From: Burkholderia ubonensis
Lineage (GTDB): Bacteria > Pseudomonadota > Gammaproteobacteria > Burkholderiales > Burkholderiaceae
Direction of reading: 5' to 3'
Assembly: GCF_001718695.1 (NCBI RefSeq)
Contig: NZ_CP013421.1
Location: 682,001-746,000, forward strand
DNA: 64,000 nucleotides
Part shown: in pieces, positions 20,133 through 28,348 of the stretch
Layout: each line of letters begins with the position of its first letter
How positions within the stretch are numbered: position 1 is the first letter of the stretch
Notes under the pieces: generated by a model
What the model was told of the DNA's origin: nothing
What the model saw: the letters and a program-made list of their open reading frames with translations, nothing else
Database searches by the model: none
Translations under genes and position numbers: made by a program

Positions 20133-21062
20133 TCACGCGGCCGCGCTGCGCGCGCCGAACAGCGCCGCGACCAGGTCGGCCTCGTCGAGTTGCTCGAGCC
20201 ACCAGCTCAATGCGCGCCCGGCCTTGTCCTCCCGCCAGCCGAGATAGCAGTTCGTATGCTCGCGCACGCCCGTCAGCCGCCGCTCGACGAGCTTGCCCTG
20301 ACGAATCGGCTCCTCGGCGACGGGCGCCGGCAGCATGCCGACCGCGAGGCCTTCGCACAGCAGCTCGAGCTTGGCGGCCAGCGTCGGCACGACGATGACC
20401 GGCTGCCCGTCGTGGACGGCCACCGACTTCGGTTCGAGGTCGCGCGACGTGTCGCTGATCACCACGCCGCGATGGCCCGAAATGACGCCGCTGTCGAGCG
20501 GTGCGTCGAGCGCGGCGAGCGGATGCTGCGGCGCGACGACGAACACGTGGCGCAACACGCCGATCGGTCTTGCGGCGAGGTTCGGCGCGTGCGGCGGCTC
20601 CCCGGCCGCGCCGATTGCGATATCGGCACGCCCGGACACGAGCGCGTCCCACACGCCGCCGAGCACTTCGGTCGAGAAACGCAGCCGCGTCGTCATCTGC
20701 AGCGCGTAGAACGCGCGCACGTGGGGCCACAACGACGCAAGCGGCAGGATTTCGTCGACGCACAGGCGCAGCTCCGCCTCCCATCCCGCATGGACGCCGC
20801 GGACGCGGTCCTCCAGCTCGCGCCCGGCGCGCAGCAGGCGGCGGCCGTCGTCGACCAGCAGACGGCCCGCGTCGGTCAGCTGCGCGCGCCGCCCGCTGCG
20901 ATCGAACAGCGTGACGCCAAGCTCGCTCTCGGTCTTCTGCACCAGATAAGTCAAGGCGGACGGCACGCGGTGGAGCAGCACGGCCGCTTCCGCGAACGTG
21001 CCCGTGCGGTCGATGGCATCGAGCGCCTCCATGACCTCAAACGACAACTTCACAACGATCAC
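20133..21062 (-). CDS. LysR-type transcriptional regulator
   Basis: The 309-residue product has the LysR winged helix (LSFEVMEALDAIDRTGTFAE, then HRVPSALTYLVQKTESELGV) and the two-lobed effector domain (ELRLCVDEILPLASLWPHVR onwards, ending SWWLEQLDEADLVAALFG). The HTH variant with a Pro-Ser-Ala-Leu-Thr recognition turn resembles the YhaJ/DhcR group of LysR regulators. The usual target, a divergent gene, is acnB 467 bases away, but the acnB promoter has its own distinct palindrome, so regulation of acnB is not established. The start could also be the GTG or Met a few codons on; the ATG at 21062 is the first available. Confidence 0.88.
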   Translation of the reverse strand: MIVVKLSFEVMEALDAIDRTGTFAEAAVLLHRVPSALTYLVQKTESELGVTLFDRSGRRAQLTDAGRLLVDDGRRLLRAGRELEDRVRGVHAGWEAELRLCVDEILPLASLWPHVRAFYALQMTTRLRFSTEVLGGVWDALVSGRADIAIGAAGEPPHAPNLAARPIGVLRHVFVVAPQHPLAALDAPLDSGVISGHRGVVISDTSRDLEPKSVAVHDGQPVIVVPTLAAKLELLCEGLAVGMLPAPVAEEPIRQGKLVERRLTGVREHTNCYLGWREDKAGRALSWWLEQLDEADLVAALFGARSAAA

Positions 21063-21174
21063 CTTTCAGGTAGGCCCGCGGCGATCCGGACGCCGGTCCG
21101 GACGCCGGTCCGACACCGGCCGGGCGCCCGGCCGCCGGCACGCGCGGCGGCCCGGCGCGGCCGTTCGCCCCGTG

Positions 21175-21214
21175 GCGCCACGGGGCGCCACGGGGCGCCA
21201 CGGGGCGCCACGGG
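21175..21214. repeat. 10-bp tandem repeat, four copies
   Basis: GCGCCACGGG is repeated four times head-to-tail in the region between the LysR gene and acnB, ending in a G-run. Ten-base spacing equals one helical turn, so the copies present the same DNA face, but there is no evidence that it is a binding site; slippage could equally have produced it. Confidence 0.85.
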
Positions 21215-21388
21215 GGCGTCATTTTGGCAGCGGCGGCGACGCTTTTCCACCAGATTCGTCCGCTCATCCGCACGCACGGCCGGCTCGCCGGGCGCCCGGC
21301 CCGCGCCGGCCGCCGCCTTCGTGCGCACCGATGCGTTGCCGCATCGCGGCGAAGACGCGACGCGCCAACCGCTGCCGCGGCAACCAAC

Positions 21389-21410
21389 TCTTATATAAGA
21401 CATAAGACAT
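21389..21410 (+). promoter_or_regulatory. Operator-like palindrome and direct repeat upstream of acnB
   Basis: TCTTATATAAGA (21389-21400) is a perfect 12-base palindrome, followed by CATAAGACAT that repeats the ATAAGACA arm. It lies immediately before the -35 element of the acnB promoter, in an AT-rich island. This looks like a binding site for a dimeric regulator; a GntR-type regulator of citric-acid-cycle genes is my guess from memory of similar sites, not something shown here. Confidence 0.5.
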
Positions 21411-21439
21411 TTGACGCTTGACCACATTGCGACTACAAT
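21411..21439 (+). promoter_or_regulatory. Sigma-70 promoter of acnB
   Basis: TTGACG (21411-21416) and TACAAT (21434-21439) are separated by exactly 17 bases, each five-of-six to consensus. The expected start is near 21446, leaving a leader of about 84 bases before the acnB ATG at 21530. The remainder of 21063-21410 holds only the 10-bp repeat and palindrome described. Confidence 0.75.
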
Positions 21440-21529
21440 TGCGTCCAAGCATTGACGCAGTATCCGGAATAGCAGCCCCGGCGTACCTGGAAAGGCCTTC
21501 CCCTGAAACTCAACATCAGCAGGTCCCCC

Positions 21530-24115
21530 ATGCTTGAAAACTTTCGTGCTCACGTGGCCGCCCGCGCCGCGCTCGGTATTCCTCCCCTGCCGCTGACGGC
21601 CCAGCAGACCGCCGAACTGGTGGAGCTGCTGGCGAATCCGCCCGCAGGCGTTGAGCAGACCCTGCTCGACCTGATCACCCACCGCGTGCCGGCCGGCGTC
21701 GATGAAGCTGCCCGCGTGAAGGCCGGCTTCCTGGCTGCCGTGGCCAAGGGCGAGACCGCCTGCCCGCTGATCTCGCGCGCTCGCGCCACCGAGCTGCTCG
21801 GCACGATGCTGGGCGGCTACAACATCCAGCCGCTGATCGAGCTGCTGTCCGATGCCGAAGTGGGCGCCGTAGCCGCCGACGCGCTGAAGAAAACCCTGCT
21901 GATGTTCGACCAGTTCCACGACGTGAAGGAACTGGCCGACAAGGGCAACGCGCACGCGAAGGCCGTGCTGCAAAGCTGGGCCGACGCCGAATGGTTCACG
22001 AGCCGTCCGGAAGTGCCGCAAAGCCTGACGATCACCGTCTTCAAGGTGACGGGCGAAACCAACACCGACGACCTGTCGCCGGCGCCGGACGCCACCACCC
22101 GCCCGGACATCCCGATGCACGCGCTGGCGATGCTGAAGAATGCACGTCCCGGCATCACCCCGGAAGAGGACGGCAAGCGCGGCCCGGTCAAGTTCATCGA
22201 GTCGCTGAAGGAAAAGGGCCACCTGGTCGCGTACGTGGGCGACGTGGTCGGCACCGGCTCCTCGCGCAAGTCGGCCACCAACTCGGTGCTGTGGTTCACC
22301 GGCGAAGACATCCCGTTCGTGCCGAACAAGCGCTTCGGCGGCGTGTGCCTGGGCGGCAAGATCGCCCCGATCTTCTACAACACGATGGAAGACGCCGGCG
22401 CGCTGCCGATCGAGCTCGACGTGTCGCAGATGGAAATGGGCGACGTGGTCGAACTGCGCCCGTACGAAGGCAAGGCGCTGAAGGACGGCAAGGTCATCGC
22501 CGAATTCCAGGTGAAGTCCGACGTGCTGTTCGACGAAGTGCGCGCCGGCGGCCGCATTCCGCTGATCATCGGCCGCGGGCTGACCGCGAAGGCGCGTGAA
22601 GCGCTGGGCCTGGCTCCGTCGACGCTGTTCCGCCTGCCGCATCAGCCGGCCGACAGCGGCAAGGGCTTCTCGCTGGCGCAGAAGATGGTCGGCCGCGCGT
22701 GTGGTCTGCCGGAAGGCCAGGGCATCCGCCCGGGCACGTACTGCGAACCGAAGATGACTTCGGTCGGCTCGCAGGACACCACGGGCCCGATGACCCGCGA
22801 CGAACTGAAGGACCTCGCGTGCCTCGGCTTCTCGGCCGACCTCGTGATGCAGTCGTTCTGCCACACCGCCGCTTATCCGAAGCCGGTGGACGTGAAGACG
22901 CACCAGACGCTGCCGAACTTCATCAGCACCCGTGGCGGCATCGCGCTGCGTCCGGGCGACGGCGTGATCCACTCGTGGCTGAACCGCATGCTGCTGCCCG
23001 ACACCGTCGGCACCGGCGGCGACTCGCACACGCGCTTCCCGATCGGCATCAGCTTCCCGGCGGGTTCGGGCCTGGTCGCGTTCGCGGCCGCCACCGGCAC
23101 GATGCCGCTGGACATGCCGGAATCGGTGCTGGTCCGCTTCAAGGGCAAGATGCAGCCGGGCGTGACCCTGCGCGACCTCGTCAACGCGATTCCGCTGTAC
23201 GCGATCAAGCAAGGCCTGCTGACGGTCGCGAAGCAGGGCAAGAAGAACATCTTCTCGGGCCGCATTCTCGAAATCGAAGGCCTGCCGGACCTGAAGGTCG
23301 AGCAGGCGTTCGAGTTGTCGGATGCGTCCGCCGAGCGCTCGGCCGCCGGTTGCACGGTCCACCTGAACAAGGAACCGATCATCGAATACCTCAACAGCAA
23401 CGTCACGCTGCTGAAGTGGATGATCGCGCAGGGCTACCAGGACCCGCGCAGCCTGCAGCGCCGCATCACGGCGATGGAGCAGTGGCTGGCCGACCCGCAA
23501 CTGCTGTCGCCGGATGCCGACGCCGAATACGCGGCCGTCATCGAGATCGACCTGGCCGACATCCACGAGCCGATCGTGGCCTGCCCGAACGATCCGGACG
23601 ACGTGAAGACGCTGTCCGACGTGGCCGGCGCCAAGATCGACGAAGTGTTCATCGGTTCGTGCATGACCAACATCGGCCACTTCCGTGCCGCGTCGAAGCT
23701 GCTGGAAGGCAAGCGCGACATCCCGGTCAAGCTGTGGGTCGCGCCGCCGACCAAGATGGACCAGAAGCAGCTGACCGAGGAAGGCCACTACGGCGTGTTC
23801 GGCACGGCCGGTGCGCGCACCGAAATGCCGGGCTGCTCGCTGTGCATGGGCAACCAGGCACAGGTGCGCGAAGGCGCGACGGTCATGTCGACGTCGACCC
23901 GCAACTTCCCGAACCGTCTCGGCAAGAACACGAACGTGTACCTCGGCTCGGCGGAACTGGCGGCGATCTGCTCGCGCCTGGGCAAGATCCCGACCAAGGA
24001 CGAGTACATGGCCGACATCGGCGTGATCAACGCCAACGGCGACAAGATCTACAAGTACATGAACTTCGACCAGATCGAAGACTTCAAGGAAGTGGCCGAC
24101 ACCGTGCAGATCTAA
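21530..24115 (+). CDS. acnB: Aconitate hydratase B
   Basis: The 861-residue enzyme interconverts citrate and isocitrate in the citric acid cycle using a [4Fe-4S] cluster. Domain order is that of AcnB: the N-terminal HEAT-like domain (residues 1-160), domain 4 (about 165-370) moved to the front, then domains 1-3. The cluster cysteines are in [12 protein letters not shown] (about 710) and [12 protein letters not shown] (about 770-773). Active-site motifs [34 protein letters not shown] and [10 protein letters not shown] are intact. Length is normal for AcnB. Codon use is strongly biased to C/G endings and common codons, in line with high expression. It has its own promoter and a strong terminator, so it is a single-gene transcript. 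Confidence 0.98.
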   Translation: MLENFRAHVAARAALGIPPLPLTAQQTAELVELLANPPAGVEQTLLDLITHRVPAGVDEAARVKAGFLAAVAKGETACPLISRARATELLGTMLGGYNIQPLIELLSDAEVGAVAADALKKTLLMFDQFHDVKELADKGNAHAKAVLQSWADAEWFTSRPEVPQSLTITVFKVTGETNTDDLSPAPDATTRPDIPMHALAMLKNARPGITPEEDGKRGPVKFIESLKEKGHLVAYVGDVVGTGSSRKSATNSVLWFTGEDIPFVPNKRFGGVCLGGKIAPIFYNTMEDAGALPIELDVSQMEMGDVVELRPYEGKALKDGKVIAEFQVKSDVLFDEVRAGGRIPLIIGRGLTAKAREALGLAPSTLFRLPHQPADSGKGFSLAQKMVGRACGLPEGQGIRPGTYCEPKMTSVGSQDTTGPMTRDELKDLACLGFSADLVMQSFCHTAAYPKPVDVKTHQTLPNFISTRGGIALRPGDGVIHSWLNRMLLPDTVGTGGDSHTRFPIGISFPAGSGLVAFAAATGTMPLDMPESVLVRFKGKMQPGVTLRDLVNAIPLYAIKQGLLTVAKQGKKNIFSGRILEIEGLPDLKVEQAFELSDASAERSAAGCTVHLNKEPIIEYLNSNVTLLKWMIAQGYQDPRSLQRRITAMEQWLADPQLLSPDADAEYAAVIEIDLADIHEPIVACPNDPDDVKTLSDVAGAKIDEVFIGSCMTNIGHFRAASKLLEGKRDIPVKLWVAPPTKMDQKQLTEEGHYGVFGTAGARTEMPGCSLCMGNQAQVREGATVMSTSTRNFPNRLGKNTNVYLGSAELAAICSRLGKIPTKDEYMADIGVINANGDKIYKYMNFDQIEDFKEVADTVQI

Positions 24116-24162
24116 GCGTGCTGTCGAGCTGCGGCGGGTTGCACCTGCCGCAGCGAGATCCG

Positions 24163-24202
24163 ATGGCGCCGCGGTCTCGATGCCTGCGGCGCCATTTTTT
24201 TT
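24163..24202 (+). terminator. Strong intrinsic terminator of acnB
   Basis: ATGGCGCCGC (24163-24172) pairs perfectly with GCGGCGCCAT (24186-24195) and is followed by eight T residues to 24202. It lies 48 bases after the acnB stop. This is the clearest terminator in the window. A smaller stem (CTGCGGC/GCCGCAG) precedes it near 24129-24153. Confidence 0.92.
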
Positions 24203-24280
24203 GTTGCGGGCGGCGCGCGATGCGCCGGGGCGCGCGTCAGACCATCCGGTCGAAAAATGAAGCGATGGACCCAGCCCGCG

Positions 24281-24793
24281 TCAGGCGAGCCGGCCGACGT
24301 CGACAGTCTCGATGAGCCGTTCAATGTCGAGCAGGATCAACATCCGGTCACCGTCCTCGTCCGAGACCGAGCCGAGATCGGTGATGAACCCGGCGTCGCC
24401 CATCACCCCGAATTCGGGCGCAGGCCGGCGATCGGCCGGCGCCAGCGCCAGAACGTCGCTCACCGCGTCCACGACGATGCCCACCGTCCGTCGCGCGACG
24501 TTCAGGACGATGACGACCGTCGCGTCGTTGTACTCGGCGGATTCCAGCGCGAACTTCAGCCGCAGATCGACGATGGGCACGATCACGTCGCGCAGGTTGA
24601 TCACGCCCTTGACGAACGCCGGTGCGTTGGCGATGTGCGTCGGGGTTTCGTAGGAGCGGATCTCCTGCACTCGCTGGATGTCGATGCCGTATTCCTCGGC
24701 ACCCAGCCGGAACGTCACGAACTCCTGCGTGTCTCGCACGGCGGCCTGTCCGCGCGTGCCCTTCGTGTGCGGATCTTCAAGTACTGCGTTCAT
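24281..24793 (-). CDS. cheW: CheW chemotaxis coupling protein
   Basis: The 170-residue protein couples chemoreceptors to CheA. CheW signatures are present: [20 protein letters not shown], the receptor-contacting [20 protein letters not shown], and [20 protein letters not shown]. It is a standard-length CheW. ATG at 24793 is used. It follows the chemoreceptor gene by 36 bases on the same strand, so both are likely one transcript. No cheA or cheY is in the window; this pair would supplement a main chemotaxis cluster elsewhere. Confidence 0.93.
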   Translation of the reverse strand: MNAVLEDPHTKGTRGQAAVRDTQEFVTFRLGAEEYGIDIQRVQEIRSYETPTHIANAPAFVKGVINLRDVIVPIVDLRLKFALESAEYNDATVVIVLNVARRTVGIVVDAVSDVLALAPADRRPAPEFGVMGDAGFITDLGSVSDEDGDRMLILLDIERLIETVDVGRLA

Positions 24794-24829
24794 GAATCTT
24801 TCTCCAGTTGTCGATCGGTGACGGTCTGC

Positions 24830-26551
24830 TCAGAACGTGTGCCAGTCTTCAGTCGCGCCAGCGGCAGCGACTGCCGGCTCGGACGGTCGCGCCACGGGCG
24901 CCGTGGCCTTGCCTGCCGCGGCGCGGGGAGCCGGACGCCGTGCCGGCTTCGGCGCAGCCGGAACCGGCTGGCTCGCGCGTGTGCCCTCGACGCGGAAGAA
25001 GGCCACCGCTTCGCTCAGCTGACGGCCCTGATCTTCCAGCGAAGTCGAAGCCGCCGCCGCTTCTTCCACCAGCGCCGCGTTCTGCTGCGTGACCTCGTCC
25101 ATCTGCGTGATCGCCTGGTTGACCTGTTCGATCCCCCGGCTCTGCTCGCCCGAAGCCGCTGCGATCTCGCCCATGATGTCGGTCACACGAGCCACCGCCT
25201 GCGTGACTTCGGCCATCGTTTTGCCGGCTTCACCGGCGAGCGCCGAACCGTCCTGAATCTTCTGGACCGAGGCATTGATCAGGTCCTTGATCTCCTTTGC
25301 CGCGCTCGACGAGCGCTGGGCGAGACTTCTGACTTCGCTCGCGACCACCGCGAAGCCACGGCCCTGCTCACCGGCGCGCGCCGCTTCCACCGCGGCGTTG
25401 AGCGCCAGGATGTTGGTCTGGAACGCAATGCCTTCGATGATCCCGGTGATATCCGCGACTTTCGTCGAGCTCTGGCTAATGTCGGTCATCGTTTCCACGA
25501 CCTGTCCGACCACGGTGCTGCCTTTCTGTGCAACTTCCGATGCGTTGGCAGCCAGCGCGCTCGCCTGCTGCGCATTCTCCGCGTTCTGCTTCACCGTGGA
25601 CGTGAGTTCCTCCATGCTCGACGCAGTCTCCTGCAGCGACGACGCCTGCTGCTCGGTGCGCGACGACAGATCCTGGTTGCCCGAAGCAATCTGGCTCGAC
25701 CCGGTGGCGATATTGTCTGCCGAGGTCCGCACCTGCCCGATCAGCCTCACGAGGCTGGCCTGCATCGCCCCCATTGCGGCAAGCACGCTCCCCGCAGGCG
25801 CGTCCTTCGCCCCCACCACCACACTGAGATCGCCGGCGGCCACTCGCTGCGTCACTTCGCCCAGCGCGGCCGGCTCGGCGCCGAGCGCACGCAGCAGGCC
25901 CCGCGTAATCAGGACGCCGGCCATCATCGCCATCGCGACCGCCGCCAGACAGATACCGATCAAAAGCATGCGCTGGTTCGAGAATTGATCCTCGGACTGC
26001 CTGACCATCTCGGCCGCACGTTCATTGGCAAAGGCCGCATAGTCGTTGGAGGCCTTGATCAGGGTAGAAAGCAGCGGCCGGCATTTGGTGTCGATTTCGG
26101 CGATGGCCGCGTCGCGCTGATTGCTCACGGCAAGCCTGTCGATCTCCAGCGCCACCGGGCGATAAAGCGATTCGATGCGTGGAATTTCAGCCGCCAGGCT
26201 GCGCTCCCGCTCGCTCATGTCGGGCGCGCTGGCCACCATCGCCTTGAATTTCGTCAGGTTGGCTTCGACTCTCCGCTCGGCGTCGCTGACGGCATTTTTT
26301 TCGATCTCGACGTCCGCAGGCGCGGTGACCAGGACGAGGTTGCGTACGGCCATCGCGCGATCGTCGACGGCGGTACGGACGGACGCAGCCATCTGGGCGC
26401 GACCGTTGATTCCACTGACGAATCCGGAAAAACGATTGTTCGCCTCGTTCAACGCGTTCAGCGCGAGACCCGATACCACCAGCACCAGCGCCGCCAGCAG
26501 GCTGAAGGTCGCCGTGAGCTTCGTACGGACAGTCATTCGTTTGGAACTCAT
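24830..26551 (-). CDS. Methyl-accepting chemotaxis protein with CheR-docking tail
   Basis: The 573-residue receptor has an N-terminal membrane segment (about 14-36), a periplasmic helical ligand domain to about 190, a second membrane segment ([20 protein letters not shown]), a HAMP region and the cytoplasmic signalling hairpin with the tip [40 protein letters not shown]. Glu/Gln pairs around it are methylation-site candidates. A linker rich in Ala, Pro and Arg leads to a final DWHTF, which resembles the NWETF-type pentapeptide by which high-abundance receptors bind CheR and CheB. It precedes cheW. The ligand is unknown. ATG at 26551 has a GGGGG run about 10 bases upstream. Confidence 0.92.
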   Translation of the reverse strand: MSSKRMTVRTKLTATFSLLAALVLVVSGLALNALNEANNRFSGFVSGINGRAQMAASVRTAVDDRAMAVRNLVLVTAPADVEIEKNAVSDAERRVEANLTKFKAMVASAPDMSERERSLAAEIPRIESLYRPVALEIDRLAVSNQRDAAIAEIDTKCRPLLSTLIKASNDYAAFANERAAEMVRQSEDQFSNQRMLLIGICLAAVAMAMMAGVLITRGLLRALGAEPAALGEVTQRVAAGDLSVVVGAKDAPAGSVLAAMGAMQASLVRLIGQVRTSADNIATGSSQIASGNQDLSSRTEQQASSLQETASSMEELTSTVKQNAENAQQASALAANASEVAQKGSTVVGQVVETMTDISQSSTKVADITGIIEGIAFQTNILALNAAVEAARAGEQGRGFAVVASEVRSLAQRSSSAAKEIKDLINASVQKIQDGSALAGEAGKTMAEVTQAVARVTDIMGEIAAASGEQSRGIEQVNQAITQMDEVTQQNAALVEEAAAASTSLEDQGRQLSEAVAFFRVEGTRASQPVPAAPKPARRPAPRAAAGKATAPVARPSEPAVAAAGATEDWHTF

Positions 26552-26835
26552 GTTTCATACCCCCATCGATTCAGTTTCGAAGCCTCTGCCGGGATGCTCG
26601 GCCGTCATCGAGTTCCCCGCTGCTTGTTGCTTTAACGGGTGCTTCGCAACCATCCTTGAGCGCCTCTATCGTCCCAATCGTTTGCGTCAGGGTTCTGGAG
26701 AACCTGATTCATCCGGCGGGCCACGTCATTCCTGGGTGCGCGCGCAAATCACTAGCGTGCGAGTCCTAACCATGAGTCGCTCGGCTGGTCTGGCGTGCAA
26801 TACACCGGAGGCGTCCGACAATGTCCGGTGCAACC

Positions 26836-27154
26836 GGCGAATTTGGGCAGGCGACCTTAGCATTGCTTCCGGAGCGAGCCCGTTCGTCGAAGAACCGGAG
26901 CCGGCTTCCCTGGGATTCGAAGGGGCAACGCCTGCGAGCGCCGGCCGCCCTATCACCCGACCGTGCTGCTCCAGATCGACGTCGCGGCTGCCTCGATCGC
27001 GTGCAGCCGAGCCGTCGCCTGGCGCGACCGTGCCAGCGCGATCTTGAACTGATGGGGTTTGACTGGCCGGCATGCGCCGGACTTCAAGACCGTCGCCGCA
27101 TTCAGGCGACGCAATGGAGAAGGCAGTCGCAACGACTGCCGACGCTTCGTGTGA
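26836..27154 (+). pseudogene. Decayed IS1182-family transposase fragment (N-terminal part)
   Basis: Pieces of one transposase N-terminus appear in consecutive but shifted frames: GEFGQATLALLPE, then FVEEPEPASLGFEGATPASA, then a YHPTVLLQ segment, RVQPSRRLARPCQRDLELM, and LTGRHAPDFKTVAAFRRRNG ending SRNDCRRFV and a stop. These match the start of DUF772-type IS1182/IS4-like transposases in order. About 20 codons after the LLPE motif are missing and at least two frameshifts occur. No inverted repeats or C-terminal DDE region were found. It occupies the gap between the receptor gene and the receiver-kinase gene. The remaining bases 26552-26835 show nothing recognisable beyond the receptor's promoter region. 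Confidence 0.7.
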
Positions 27155-27181
27155 TTCTGATATGCCGCGAGCCGCAGCCGT

Positions 27182-28348
27182 TCAGCTGAACCGGAGTATC
27201 GTCATGGTGGCTGCAAGGCCCGGCTCGTTGTCGGCGAACTCCAGAAAACCATGGTGCAGCGTCGCCACCGCTTTGACGAGCGCAAGCCCGAGCCCGACGC
27301 CCGGCGTTCCCCGGCTTCGGTCGCCGCGATAGAAGCGCTCCGTCACCTTGGACCGTTCGGCAAACGGAATACCGGGCCCGTCATCCGACACCGTGACCTC
27401 GATCCGATCGTCGCGCTCACACAGCGACACCTCGACCTCGCCGTTGTCCTGCGCATACTTCAGCGCGTTGTCGATCAGATTGCCGATCGCTTGCGCGAGC
27501 AGCAACGGGTCGACCTCGGCCAGCACCTCGGTTTCCGAGCACAGCAACAGCGTCAGCGAAATGCCGCGCAACTCCGCGACCGGCTGATAGAACTCGACGG
27601 CATCCGACAGGATGGTCACGACGTCGCTTTTGACGAAACCCGAGCGCCGCACGCCCGCATCGATCTCGGCGAGACGCAGCAGCGCATTGAAAATGCCGAT
27701 CACGCGGTCCACGTCGGTCATCGCGACTTCGAGCTGGCCCAGCGTGTCTTCGTCGCCCTTCTTGCGCAACCCGAGCAGCAGCACCTCGAGTCTCGAACGC
27801 AGTTCGGTGAGCGGCGTGCGCAGATCGTGCGCAATCGCGTTCGACACATTGCGAACACCGTTCAGCACTTCGATCAACGCGTCCTGCGCCTGGATGCGCG
27901 TCCTCACCTCTTCTTCGAGCCTCGCGTTCTGTTCCTGCTGCAAGCGTTGCAATGCATGCAGCTGCAGATGCGTCTGCACGCGCACGGCCACTTCTTCCAT
28001 TTGCAGCGGCTTGGTCACGAAGTCCATCGCGCCGACGCGGAAGCCCGTGATCTTGTCCTCGGTCTGCGTCAGCGACGTCATGAAGATCACGGGGATATCC
28101 CGTGTGACCGGATTGTCCTTGAGCGCGCGACAGGTCTGGAAGCCGTCGAGGCCAGGCATCATCACGTCGAGCAGGATCAGGTCAGGCTTGACCAGTTCGG
28201 CGCGGCGCAGCGCTTCGTGGCCGTCGCGCGCGACGGCCACGCGCATCCCTTCGGCTTCCAGCGTATCGACGACGAGCCCGAGATTCGCTGCCGTGTCGTC
28301 GACCACGAGCACGACGGGCGCGTCCATGTTGTGCTCTCGCATCGTCAA
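27182..28348 (-). CDS. Receiver domain fused to histidine kinase
   Basis: The 388-residue cytoplasmic protein begins with a receiver domain (residues 10-128; VVLVVDDTAANLGLV, LILLDVMMPGLDG, TKPLQ). A coiled-coil helix (HALQRLQQEQNARLEEEVRT) leads to a HisKA domain with phospho-acceptor His in NAIAHDLRTPLTELRSRLE (about 170). A HATPase follows with NLIDNALKYAQ, SDDGPGIPF and GVGLGLALV. All key residues are kept. The receiver-first layout suggests that phosphorylation of the receiver tunes the kinase. It is the last gene of a four-gene operon; its ATG overlaps the stop of the 989-residue kinase by four bases. Confidence 0.9.
   Translation of the reverse strand: MTMREHNMDAPVVLVVDDTAANLGLVVDTLEAEGMRVAVARDGHEALRRAELVKPDLILLDVMMPGLDGFQTCRALKDNPVTRDIPVIFMTSLTQTEDKITGFRVGAMDFVTKPLQMEEVAVRVQTHLQLHALQRLQQEQNARLEEEVRTRIQAQDALIEVLNGVRNVSNAIAHDLRTPLTELRSRLEVLLLGLRKKGDEDTLGQLEVAMTDVDRVIGIFNALLRLAEIDAGVRRSGFVKSDVVTILSDAVEFYQPVAELRGISLTLLLCSETEVLAEVDPLLLAQAIGNLIDNALKYAQDNGEVEVSLCERDDRIEVTVSDDGPGIPFAERSKVTERFYRGDRSRGTPGVGLGLALVKAVATLHHGFLEFADNEPGLAATMTILRFS

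Noticed and set aside
26552..26760. Sigma-28 (flagellar) promoter before the chemoreceptor
   Set aside because: A TAAA and a GCCGA segment exist but their spacing (24 bases) does not fit the consensus.
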